Source: Thelonectria olida (lineage: Eukaryota; Ascomycota; Sordariomycetes; Hypocreales; Nectriaceae). Taken from it: DNA of 64,000 nucleotides. The notes below the pieces were generated by a model, which was not told the origin of the DNA, ran no database searches, and was given only the letters and a program-made list of their open reading frames with translations. The stretch lies in the NCBI GenBank assembly GCA_020736575.1, contig JAGPYM010000014.1, positions 930,001-994,000 of the forward strand. Reading direction: 5' to 3'. A program made the translations under genes and the position numbers. Shown one piece after another: positions 33,216 through 42,566 of this stretch; position 1 is the stretch's first letter, and each line of letters begins with the position of its first letter.

Positions 33216-34780
33216 ATGCACAACCCCACCGTCTTGGCCACGTTGACAGCGGTTCTGGCCGTTTTGCCATCCGCCCATGGTTTCTATACCAAGAATTCGC
33301 CCGTTCTTCAGGTCAACGCTGCAAACTACGAAAGGCTGATTGCCAAGTCCAACTACACTTCGGTATGCATTCCCCTTGCCCACCCGCCTCACCTGCCTGC
33401 ACTTACATGATGCAACAGATTGTCGAGTTCTACGCTCCTTGGTGCGGCCACTGCCAAAACCTCAAGCCTGCCTATGAACAGGTTGCCAAGAAACTCGATG
33501 GCATTGCCAAGGTGGCTGCCATTGACTGTGACGATGAGATGAACAAGCAGTTCTGCGGCATGCAGGGAGTCAAGGGCTTCCCTACTCTCAAGATTGTCCG
33601 CCCTGGTAAGAAGTATGGACGGCCTGTCGTTGAGGATTACCAGGGTGAGCGAACTGCGGCGGCCATCAGCAATGCTTTAGCTAGCAAGGTCAACAACCAC
33701 GTCACCCGAGTCACGGCCAGCGAACTTGACGGATTCCTTGAGGGAGAGAAGCCCAAGGCCATCTTTTTTAGCTCAAAGGGCACCACAACTCCCCTTTTGA
33801 GGAGCATCGCCATCGATTTCCTCGACGTCATCTCTGTCGCTCAGATTCGAGACAAGGAGACGGCCGCTGTCAAAAAGTTTGGCATTGAAAAGTTCCCCTC
33901 CCTGATCCTCATCTCTGGCAAGGATGCCGAGCCCATCCATTACGACGGTGCCCTGGAGAAGAAGGCGATTGTCAAGTTCCTTTCGCAAGCCGGCGAGCCA
34001 AACCCTGACCCCGCCCCTCTTAAGAAGAATGGAAAGTCCAAGGCCGAGGAGAAGACTAAGAGCTCTAAGGCTAAGAAGAGTGAGAAGTCTTCCAAGGCCG
34101 AGAAGAAAGAAAAGCCTACCAAAGCTGAGAAGAAGGAGAAGGCTTCCAAGGCTTCCAAGGCCGCCGAGGAGAAGGAAAGGGAGGATGTCCAGTCCCAAGC
34201 ATCCTCTTCATCGTCAACGACCGAGACAACCGCACCAACTGCCATCCCGTCCATCGTTCCCCTTGCGTCCCTCAAGACCCAAGAGGAGCTCAACAAGCAG
34301 TGCCTTGATCGCAAATCCCACACTTGTCTCCTTGTCTTCCACCCTTCCGAGGAAACACTCACACGCGAGAAGGCCTCCAGCACGCTGTCTCACATTAACA
34401 CCAAGTACGTCCACAGCGGTCGCCATCTCTTCCCCTTCTATTCCATCTCTACCGACAGCGAGGCTGGAACTAGCCTGCCCAAGGCTCTCGAACTGGACGG
34501 TGAGGTAACCTTAGTTGCCGTCAATGCCCGTCGTGGGTGGTGGCGCCAGTACCAGGGTGACTTCGGTCTGCACAGCGTCGAGAGCTGGATCGATGCCATT
34601 CGCATGGGCGAAGGCAGCAAGAACAAGCTCCCCAAAGGTGTCGTGGTCGACACGGCTGAAAAGGTCGAGGAGAGCTCTTCTTCCACCGAGGCTGTTGAGT
34701 CTGAAACTGCCGAGGCTGAGCCTGAGACTGTCGAAGAGGAGAAGGACGACGAGGAAGAAATTGTCCACGAGGATCTGTAA
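33216..34780 (+). CDS. Protein disulfide isomerase, Mpd1/P5-like
   Basis: Exons 33216-33362 and 33419-34780 give 502 residues; the 56-nt intron falls between codons just before the active-site strand. A signal peptide (MHNPTVLATLTAVLAVLPSAHG) is followed by a thioredoxin domain with active site APWCGHC (Cys58, Cys61) and GVKGFPTLKIV (cis-Pro loop). A second, redox-inactive thioredoxin-like domain has EKFPSLILISG. Next comes an unusual Lys/Ala/Glu-rich linker of about 55 residues with KAEKKEK repeats, then a C-terminal domain and an acidic tail. The chain ends in HEDL, not the usual HDEL retrieval signal. It acts in the ER lumen in oxidative folding. Only one CGHC site is present, as in Mpd1-type enzymes. 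Confidence 0.93.
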
Positions 34781-34938
34781 GAGGAGCATCATCAACAGGA
34801 TGTGGCATTAGCAAGCAAAAATGTAACAAAAATGTGAATTATCAATCCCATTGGCCACAAAGCCGTGGTATCTCTTTATTACCAAACTCCAAAGATTTTT
34901 GTTCTTGCAAAACCGTTTCCCGTTGCGTCTAATATGTT

Positions 34939-35797
34939 CTAATCGTCATCCAAAACCATATCCATGGCATCGCTTTTATCCACCACTCCCTCCCTTACCA
35001 TCTCAGCGCCCTTGTCTCTCACGATATTGTCCAGAAACTGCTTCACCTGCTTACACCCGTCCACGCCCACCACGAGCATGCCCTCTAACCTACTCACCTG
35101 TACTCTGCTTTCGCACACCAGGACGGCGACGCGATCACTCCCGCCCAGCGTCGCGACGGTAAGGAAGGGGAGTTCCTGCTCCTCTTGGTTGTTCAGGTCG
35201 AGCAGCGGGTCGGCCGAGTCGTCGCCCGCGGCGTATGTGGATGTGGAGCCCGCGGTGCAGGCGGCGATGTAGTCCGTCATGGGAATGCCTGCGTCGATGA
35301 GGGCGAGTGTGGTGGCGTTGAGGAGGGCGGCGAGGAGGGAACCGTCTTGGGAGAGGACATGCAGCGAGATGTTGATGGAGGAGTGGGGGAAGAGGTGGGT
35401 GTGCAAGTTTGAGGCCAGGGCATTGGCAATTGTGACTTCAATCTCTTGAATTCGCCTGGCTCTTTGTTAGTTCAGGGGTCTCATTCACGCTTGAAGTAAC
35501 TTACTTGTCATTCCTCCCTCTCTTCTTCCGATCCACGCTGGAAAAGCCCGCTACGACGACATTGACGTTAATCACCGCCGCGTCCCTCCCCGTCTGCGCC
35601 CGTCGTCCTCCTTGTTGTTGCTGCTCCGAAGGTCCGGTCACGACGCACATGACCTTTGTGTGGCCCATTTCGAGGTACGACGAGCCATCGGCGGCATCTT
35701 GGGTGCGGATTTGCGCGTGCAGGCGGCGCAGCTCATTCCAGCGCCGGCCGTCGACGCGGAGGAGGGCGAGGGAGTAGGTTGATGTGTCGAGGGGCAT
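34939..35797 (-). CDS. Exosome core subunit Ski6/Rrp41 (RNase PH domain)
   Basis: Exons 35505-35797 and 34939-35455 give 269 residues; the intron is 49 nt. This is one of the six RNase PH-like ring subunits of the RNA exosome, which processes and degrades RNA in nucleus and cytoplasm. Visible blocks are RVDGRRWNELRRLHAQI, GSSYLEMGHTKVMCVVTGP, NVVVAGFSSVDRKKRGR, LHVLSQDGSLLAALLNATTL and ALIDAGIPMTDYIAACTAG, in the order found in Rrp41. A Gln-rich insert (EQQQQGGRR) is lineage-specific. The start at 35797 opens on the conserved N-terminus; an upstream in-frame ATG exists at 35896. It is convergent with the PDI gene and divergent from ADH. Confidence 0.94.
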
Positions 35798-36572
35798 TGT
35801 CAATTCTGAAGCCGGAGCTGTTTGTACGTCGAACGGGTGTGTATTCGCGGATGGATAGTGGGGTGGGAAAAAAAGTTGGCTTAGATGCGGCTGCAATGTG
35901 TGGCGCGTGCTGCCAGCCTTGTGTGGCTTGAAACCATCGCGATGTCATTCCACGCTTTTCTCTTATGTATCAGCGTCATTCTCGGATCATCTCCCGGATC
36001 AATTCCCCCAAGCCAGCCAACCACACATGCGTGCTCCATCTCCGAGAGCATCGGCTTTGGAACATCTCTCCTCTGCCATCCCCGACCCTCGCAAGCGGCT
36101 TTCCCATGTGACCCTTGTCGCATCTCCGAATAGCCACTAGAACTTGATTCGCATTTCTTATTCTCCGGACCTTCGCTAGCCTTTCCCGCCATGCCCGCTA
36201 TCGTCGTGCGGAGATAGGTTTCGTTACGCCCGCCGCCATTACTGCTTTCAGTCTCCTATGGCATCACCATGCGGCAGGGAAGCTTTGAGACATTGGCTTT
36301 CGTCCAATGGGTTCCTTGCGTGGGCGGTTTGAGAACGGATATCACGGATTGCAAGGACAAATTACAAGCGGTGGCTTGATGAAACGGCCGATGGGATAAG
36401 TCAACCTGGATACTGGGAATCGAGGTGCCGAAAGTATATAAGATGCATACTCGGCGCTTCAAGTGAGGCAATCATTCTCGCCAGTCAACAGGTATTCATT
36501 CAGACCTTGATACAGTACATCTTCATAAGACCCCAAATTTATATACTTGTTACTCAACACATCTCTGCCATC
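35798..36572. other. Divergent promoter region of SKI6 and ADH
   Basis: About 775 bp without a supported gene. The ADH side carries a clear TATATAAG element (36435-36442). Short open frames on both strands have no recognisable content. Confidence 0.5.
36435..36442 (+). promoter_or_regulatory. TATA box of the ADH gene
   Basis: TATATAAG lies 138 bp upstream of the ADH start. It matches the element before the SDR gene in word and distance. Confidence 0.5.
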
Positions 36573-37595
36573 ATGTCTTCCCTCCCAAAGACTTACAAAG
36601 CCGTCCGCCTCGACGCACCCAACGCCCCCTTCGTCCTCAAAGATGTCCCCCTCAATCCCCCTTCAAAGGGCCAAGTCCTCATCAAAGTCCTCGCCTGCGG
36701 CGTGTGCTTCTCCGATGTTGCCACCAGCCAGGGCCACATGGGCGACGTCTTCCCCCGCGTTCCTGGCCATGAAATCATCGGCGACATTGTCCAAGTCGGC
36801 GAGGGCGTCACGCGCTTCACCGGCGGCGAGAGAGTCGGCGGCCCCTGGCACGGCGGCCACGACGGCACTTGTCGACAGTGCCAGAGGAGTCAGTTCCAAA
36901 TGTGCGACCAAAAGGCCGTCAACGGCGTGACAATTGATGGCGGGTTCGCAGAGTACGCACTCCTGCGCGCTGAAGCTGTTGTCCGCGTTCCCAAGGAAAT
37001 TGACCCCGCCGATGCTGCTCCTCTTCTCTGTGCGGGCGTCACCGTCTTCAACGGCATAAGAAAGTTGAACATTGAGCAGGGCGCCATCGTTGCCGTCCAG
37101 GGCCTCGGCGGATTGGGCCATCTAGCTGTGCAATACGCCAACAAGATGGGCTACGAAGTCGTCGTGCTCTCCTCTGGCGACGACAAGGCGCAATTCGCAA
37201 AGGAACTCGGCGCCTCTCACTACATCAACACCAAGACCAAGGACGTCGCCGAGGAGCTCATGAAGCTCGGAGGCGCATCCATCATTGTGCAGACGGCGCC
37301 GAGCCCCAAGGCCATCAGCCCCCTCGTCGCCGGTCTCGCGTGCGGCGGAAAGCTCCTCAGTCTCGCGCCCGTTGGCCCCGTGCCGATTGACACTGTGGCT
37401 TTGGTGAGCAAGGGTGCGAGTGTTCACGGCTGGCCGAGCGGCCACGCGCTCGACAGTGAGGAGGCGATTCGGTTTGCCATGGTTCATGATGTCAAGTGCA
37501 TGGTTGAGCGGTTCCCGCTGTCCCAGGTGCAAGAGGCTGTGGATGGCTTGATTGCTGGAAAGCCCCGGTTCAGAAATGTCTTGATTATGGAGTAA
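36573..37595 (+). CDS. Zinc-dependent alcohol dehydrogenase (MDR family)
   Basis: A single-exon protein of 340 residues. It shows the medium-chain ADH layout: catalytic zinc ligands Cys45 (GVCFSD) and His66/Glu67 (GHEIIG), a structural zinc lobe WHGGHDGTCRQC...QMC, and the NAD-binding GLGGLGHLAVQYANKMG. In the structural lobe the first of the four usual cysteines is Asp97, leaving Cys100, 103 and 111; such Asp variants are known among fungal ADHs. The start at 36573 (MSSLPKTYKAVRL) begins directly on the domain; the frame is open to 36507 but lies past the TATA box. It is cytosolic and probably works on primary or aromatic alcohols or aldehydes. It is convergent with a secreted FAD oxidase. 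Confidence 0.93.
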   Translation: MSSLPKTYKAVRLDAPNAPFVLKDVPLNPPSKGQVLIKVLACGVCFSDVATSQGHMGDVFPRVPGHEIIGDIVQVGEGVTRFTGGERVGGPWHGGHDGTCRQCQRSQFQMCDQKAVNGVTIDGGFAEYALLRAEAVVRVPKEIDPADAAPLLCAGVTVFNGIRKLNIEQGAIVAVQGLGGLGHLAVQYANKMGYEVVVLSSGDDKAQFAKELGASHYINTKTKDVAEELMKLGGASIIVQTAPSPKAISPLVAGLACGGKLLSLAPVGPVPIDTVALVSKGASVHGWPSGHALDSEEAIRFAMVHDVKCMVERFPLSQVQEAVDGLIAGKPRFRNVLIME

Positions 37596-37766
37596 GCTGT
37601 CAGAGCCGTGTGAAGTGTAAGGAGGTGTTTGGTGAGTGAGGCGTTGAAGGGGAGAGAAAAAGAAAGGAGGCGTTGTGAGTAGACGACAGCAGTCAGTTGA
37701 AGATGAAATAACTACGAATAGTATACACTGATGAATTCTTATGCTTTTCTACCATTGCGTGATACT

Positions 37767-39296
37767 CTACATGGTTTTCATCGCCTTACGAGGCTTGAAT
37801 CCTCCTGTATAATCTCTGAACAGCCCTTTTGGATCAACCTTCTCGGCCACCTTCCTCGCCAACTCCCTGTTCTCAGGCCTCAGGCGCGAAAAGTAGTCCT
37901 GGGCGTGATACGCATCGTTCATGAACAGCGGCAAGTATCCCCTCGGCAACATGCCGTTGTCCTGGTCCTTCAGCACCTGACTCCTAATTCCCTTGTAGTT
38001 CTTCTTCATAGCCTTGTCAACCTTCTTGGCGTCCGACTTCGAGGTGTATGCGTAGTTGAGCTCGATAATGATGCGGTCGATACTATCGTCCATGTCGATC
38101 AAGTCGCGGCCACGTTCGCGCGAGATGCGCGCCATGCGCTTGGGAAAAGGCTGGTATCCCTGGACGACAATGGCGTTGGCGACAGTGTCGACGATGGGCG
38201 CCGAAACGTTGCGCCAGTACTCGTGCATGTCGCCGAGGACTTTCTTGCCAAACGCCTTCATTGGCAGCGGGACCGTCTCGGTTCCTATCGTAAAGATGGA
38301 TCCCTTTGCCACGAAAGCGTTGTTGGCGTTGAGGAGATCAGAGTACGACTGTGTCTTGGCCGTGTTGAGAGTTGGGTGCGCGTCGGTGAAGCTATCGAAG
38401 GTTCCCGCAGGCGGCGTTGGGCCGTCGTAGAAGACGAACAGCGTCCACATGTCCAAAGATCCCAAGCTCTTGGCCGTGCGCTGGGCCGTCAGGATGATGG
38501 CGGCCTTGTTGTCCTTGTTGTGCTGTGTAAAGTCGCGCATGGCAGCGAGGAGCTTTGCGTCTGTTTCGTTGCTGTGCTGGAAGATGAGCGTGCCGCCCCA
38601 GACCTGGCCTTGCTTGTAGCCCTGCAGGAGGTAGGAGGTGACGATGCCGAAGGCGTTGCCGCCGCCTCTGAGCACCTTGAACAGGTCGGGATGCTTGGAG
38701 CGCGAGGTGGTGACGATGGTGCCGTTGGGGAGGACGACTTCCATCTCGATGATGGACGAGACAGCCCAGCCGTATTGCTGGGAGAGGAATGAAAGGCCGC
38801 CGCCGAGCATGTACCCGCCGACGCCAACGTTTCCTATCCTGCCGCCGACGACAGTCCATCCCGACCCGTTGAGCTTCTCGGCGACGTCGTCCCAACGATT
38901 GCCGGGCCCGACTCTCACTTGGCCGGTCTTGTCATCGAGCTTCACTTGATCAAGCTTCTTGGTAGAAATGAGGGGCCCGTCCTTGATGCTCGCAAAGTAG
39001 TTGTTGGGGTTGTGGCCACCCGACTTTACAGCGAAGTGGTCGTTGTTTTCTATGTCATTGATGATGTGCACCATTTCGGCAACCTCGCGGGCAGTCTTGG
39101 GATAGACGATGCAGGAGGGCTTGAGGGCCGAGCAGGCGGTGGACCAGTATTCCGACTGCTCGACTGTGTACTCTGCATCTGGGTAGGTGTGCATTTCGAT
39201 GTTGGTGTGTGTTTTGACGGTGGGACACGAGTGCATGGTGGTGGCGGAGGAGGGGAGGAGGAGGAGAGAAAGGCAAGCGAGTGTAGGCCACATCAT
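37767..39296 (-). CDS. Secreted FAD-linked oxidase (PCMH/BBE type)
   Basis: A single-exon protein of 509 residues with a signal peptide (MMWPTLACLSLLLLPSSATT). The PCMH-type FAD domain shows YPKTAREVAEMV, then KSGGHNPNNY, in which His95 is the usual covalent FAD attachment site, and GGRIGNVGVGGYMLGGG. The latter lacks the cysteine that makes a second flavin bond in bicovalent enzymes. The berberine-bridge C-terminal segment is NDAYHAQDYFSRLRPEN ... VDPKGLFRDY. Family members oxidise sugars, alcohols or specialised metabolites with O2, making H2O2. The substrate is not deducible. It sits tail to tail with the ADH, about 170 bp apart. Confidence 0.93.
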   Translation of the reverse strand: MMWPTLACLSLLLLPSSATTMHSCPTVKTHTNIEMHTYPDAEYTVEQSEYWSTACSALKPSCIVYPKTAREVAEMVHIINDIENNDHFAVKSGGHNPNNYFASIKDGPLISTKKLDQVKLDDKTGQVRVGPGNRWDDVAEKLNGSGWTVVGGRIGNVGVGGYMLGGGLSFLSQQYGWAVSSIIEMEVVLPNGTIVTTSRSKHPDLFKVLRGGGNAFGIVTSYLLQGYKQGQVWGGTLIFQHSNETDAKLLAAMRDFTQHNKDNKAAIILTAQRTAKSLGSLDMWTLFVFYDGPTPPAGTFDSFTDAHPTLNTAKTQSYSDLLNANNAFVAKGSIFTIGTETVPLPMKAFGKKVLGDMHEYWRNVSAPIVDTVANAIVVQGYQPFPKRMARISRERGRDLIDMDDSIDRIIIELNYAYTSKSDAKKVDKAMKKNYKGIRSQVLKDQDNGMLPRGYLPLFMNDAYHAQDYFSRLRPENRELARKVAEKVDPKGLFRDYTGGFKPRKAMKTM

Positions 39297-40061
39297 GTTG
39301 ATGCTGGATGAGTGTTGTTAGAGGCAAGGACCGTAAAAGCGATTCACGGCACCTGGGTTCAGTATGATGGCAGTGAGGTCTAACGACCAGGCTGAATAAA
39401 GAAGAGATTGCTGCAAATATGAATGTAATTTCTCGCTCGACAGGGCGAGAGCTTGCTTCTTATACCGCCCACATCTAAGTTAGGTTTCTGGCCAGGATCC
39501 ATGGTTTGGTGTGTGAAAACCTTCCGCAGGACATGGATGGCAACAAGAGCCTCAGTCCCACCAACCATTTGAAAATGACGTGTTATTTTAACCCCAGATC
39601 GACCACGCTCAGAAGAACCGAGACAAAAGCAATTGGCCTAATCAAACTGCTCCGAGCCCACGAAAGCTACTGCATGCCGTCACCGTATGCCTGTGCTGTT
39701 GGCTGCACGTCGCTCGAAGCTCTCCACAGTCTAAGGCTGAGAAACATGCAACTAAACCGGGAAAGATCGCTGGATGGCCTGTCCGCGGTGGAATGATTCA
39801 AGTGAAGGATTCGGCTGTTTGTTTATGTCCCTAGTAGTCCGATGCCCCGGTCTAGGTTGTGCAGGGGTGCGCAGGGTAGCACGAGGCTAAATTGATGTAT
39901 GTTGGCCGTTAGTATTTCGCTCGGGTGTGGAGTTTTCCATATCAAGTCCCCAGTGTAACAACACCAGGGAATAATGCACATTGCTCAGACGTCATGTGGT
40001 GCCTGTCTCTTCGCTGCCCCGAAACATTGCATTTAAGCCAGGGACAAACGCTGCGATTGTC
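39297..40061. other. Divergent promoter region
   Basis: About 765 bp between the FAD oxidase gene (minus) and the M3 peptidase gene (plus). A TATAAG element on the minus strand at 39459-39464, 163 bp before the oxidase start, is a possible core promoter. The peptidase frame stays open upstream to 39981. Confidence 0.45.
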
Positions 40062-42403
40062 ATGCATCGAGTCTTTCGGAAACACAGGCGACTGCTCCTT
40101 CCGAAACCTCGCATCGTCGCCAACATACCAGCCACAGCCGCCACCAGCCTCGTCCACCTCTCTCGACAACGCTTTGACTCCTTGTCCTCATCCTCGTCCC
40201 TTCAACTTCGCACCGTCATGACCTCCCCAGTCAACCACCCGCCGCAATCGCCCCCCTCCTTCTCCATAGCCCCCTCCACCCTCCTCGCAGACACTGAAAC
40301 CATCATCAACGCCACCAAATCCCTCGAGGACGCCCTCGCATCCTCTCTCACTCCCTCCACCGCCTCCTTCACCACCCTCGTTAAGCCGCTCCTCCGCGAT
40401 GATCACCTCTCTTCCCAGAAACTCCTCATCTTTCGCATCTTCTCGTCCGTTGCTCCGTCAAAGGACCTCCGCGATGCTTCGAGAGAGGCCGAACAGCTTC
40501 TCGCCAAAGCACACGCTGAGTCGCTCATGCGCACCGACATAGCTGCGCTCGTAGCTGCCGCCTACCAAAAACACCAGAATGAGGACAACCAACTCGACAG
40601 TGAAGAGGCCTACGCTCTCTTCAAGCTCCATCGTGCATATCAAAATGCCGGTGCTGGCATAAGCAACCCCCTCGTCCGTCAAGACTACGTCGCAAAAGTC
40701 GCTCAGCGCAACGAAATCCTCGTCGCAGCCCGCAAGCAAATCAGCGAGGCCGACGATGGCGTCTTCTTCTCTCGTGGCCAGCTCGCCGGCGTTCCCTCCA
40801 CCGTCCTCGACTCCCTGAAGTCTCGTGACGAGGACGACTTTCTTAAAGTCACCTTTAAGCGTGGCCATCTCTTCCCTGTCATGAAGCACGCTCTCAGCGC
40901 GCGTACGAGGAAGACGCTGCACTATGCGCGTGAGAGGCGCTTCCCAGAGAACGTCACCCGTCTCGAAGAAGCGGTGCGCTTACGCCATGAAATCGCGCAG
41001 ATCTTGGGTTTTGAGAATCACGCTGCGTTGAAAATGGAGGACAAAATGGCGCCGAGTGTCGAGGCCGTCATCGCCCGACTTACAAAGCTAAAGACGGAAC
41101 TCAAGCCTCTCGCCACGCAGGAGATTGAAGCTCTCTACGCACTGAAGAAGGCATATCTACAGGACCACGCGACAGGCGCGGATGAAGAAGATGACGTAGA
41201 CGCTAGCAGGTTGAACCCCTGGGACTGGAGTTTCTTCGCACGCATCCAAGACCTGCAGAAGCACGCCGTCGACTCACTCCTGATATCCGAGTACTTTGAA
41301 GTCCAGCACTCGCTCAAGGGCATGTTGCTTATTTTTGAGGAACTGTTCGGCATGCGTTTTGTTCGCGTTGACGATGCGTCAACGTGGCACGACGACGTTG
41401 CAGTCTACGCAGCGTGGGACGCCGAGGATCAAGGGGGCTCGTTCCTGGGATACTTGTATCTCGACGTGTACGCGAGAGAGGGGAAATACGCTGGAGCTCA
41501 CTGTTCCGCCATCCAACCCGGCTTCACTCAAGACGACAACACCCGTCATTTCCCCTCGTCCTCGCTCATATGCAGCTTCATTCACACGCCCTCCAAGCCA
41601 ACCCTCCTCCAACACTCGGAGCTCAAGACCATGTTCCACGAGCTCGGCCACGCCATCCACAAGCTCGTCACCCGCACTGCATACAGCCACGGCACGGCCC
41701 GAGACTTTGTCGAGATCCCCAGCATTCTCCTGGAGAACTGGATCTGGGTCCCTGCGGTGCTCCGCCGTTTGGGGAAACACTACAGCCACCTTAGCGACTC
41801 CTTCAAAGAGCATTACCAGAATCAAGCAGGGCATGCAACCGAGGTAGAGGAGAAGCTTCCGGGACACTTGGCCGAGGCCCTGGCGAGGACCAAGCACGTC
41901 GGCGCGGCGCACGCGATGCTACATCAAGTCTTCCTGGCCCTATTCGATCTCAACATCCACAGTGCCGAGGGCGGAAAAGTCGACACGACGACGCTGTGGA
42001 ACAAGATGAAGACGGATGTCGTCGGGTTGCCTGCGACAGATGGCTTCGGCCAAGCGTCGTTTGCTCATCCTTTCCGAGCGTACGACGCCGCCTATTTTAC
42101 ATACGCCTTGTAAGCCGCCCCCACTCCAAACCATCATCTTACGACAGGAGAGTTCTCAGAAGCGGAATACTAACCATGAGTAGGTCGAAAGTCTACGCAA
42201 CAGACCTCTGGGTAAGTCACTTCAAAGCCGATCCCATGCAGCGACAAGTCGGTCTACGCTATAGACAATGTGTCCTACAGCCCGGCGGAGGACAGCCCGA
42301 GGGACAGAGTTTGAAAAACTTCCTTGGCCGTGAACCCAACGACGAGGCCTACTATTCCGAAGTCTCCGTCTCGCCACCGGCTGGTAAAGAGACGCACATC
42401 TGA
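40062..42403 (+). CDS. M3 metallopeptidase, saccharolysin/thimet oligopeptidase type
   Basis: Exons 40062-42109 and 42184-42403 give 755 residues; the 74-nt intron ends in a CTAACCATGAGTAG acceptor. This zinc oligopeptidase cleaves short peptides, including mitochondrial presequence fragments. The HExxH motif lies at His526-His530 (FHELGHAIH), followed by a Glu-containing helix DFVEIPSILLENW. AYDAAYFTYALSKVYATDLW spans the splice junction. The first ATG at 40062 opens a basic, Arg/Ser-rich segment (MHRVFRKHRRLLLPKPRIVA), which looks like a mitochondrial presequence. A second in-frame ATG at 40218 (MTSPVNHPPQS) would give a 703-residue cytosolic form. In yeast, Prd1 is cytosolic with a mitochondrial pool. 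Confidence 0.92.
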
Positions 42404-42566
42404 CGTAACGAAGGCCATGGATCATGAACAATGGTGAATGAATGATAAATCAAGGCGCCAAAAGGCGGTAATGTCGTTTCCATACGTAACGCTCATGCAA
42501 AAGAGGGTATCATGACTCTTATATCCAATCGCTCGCTTCCACCAGCCTCTCGCTCCTTTATTCCAA

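Noticed and set aside
37731..38792. A 353-codon plus-strand frame
   Set aside because: It is antisense to the FAD oxidase gene, which has clear motifs; the shadow has none.
36573..39296. ADH plus FAD oxidase as part of a secondary-metabolite cluster
   Set aside because: No core synthase, transporter or dedicated regulator is next to them; the neighbours are housekeeping genes.
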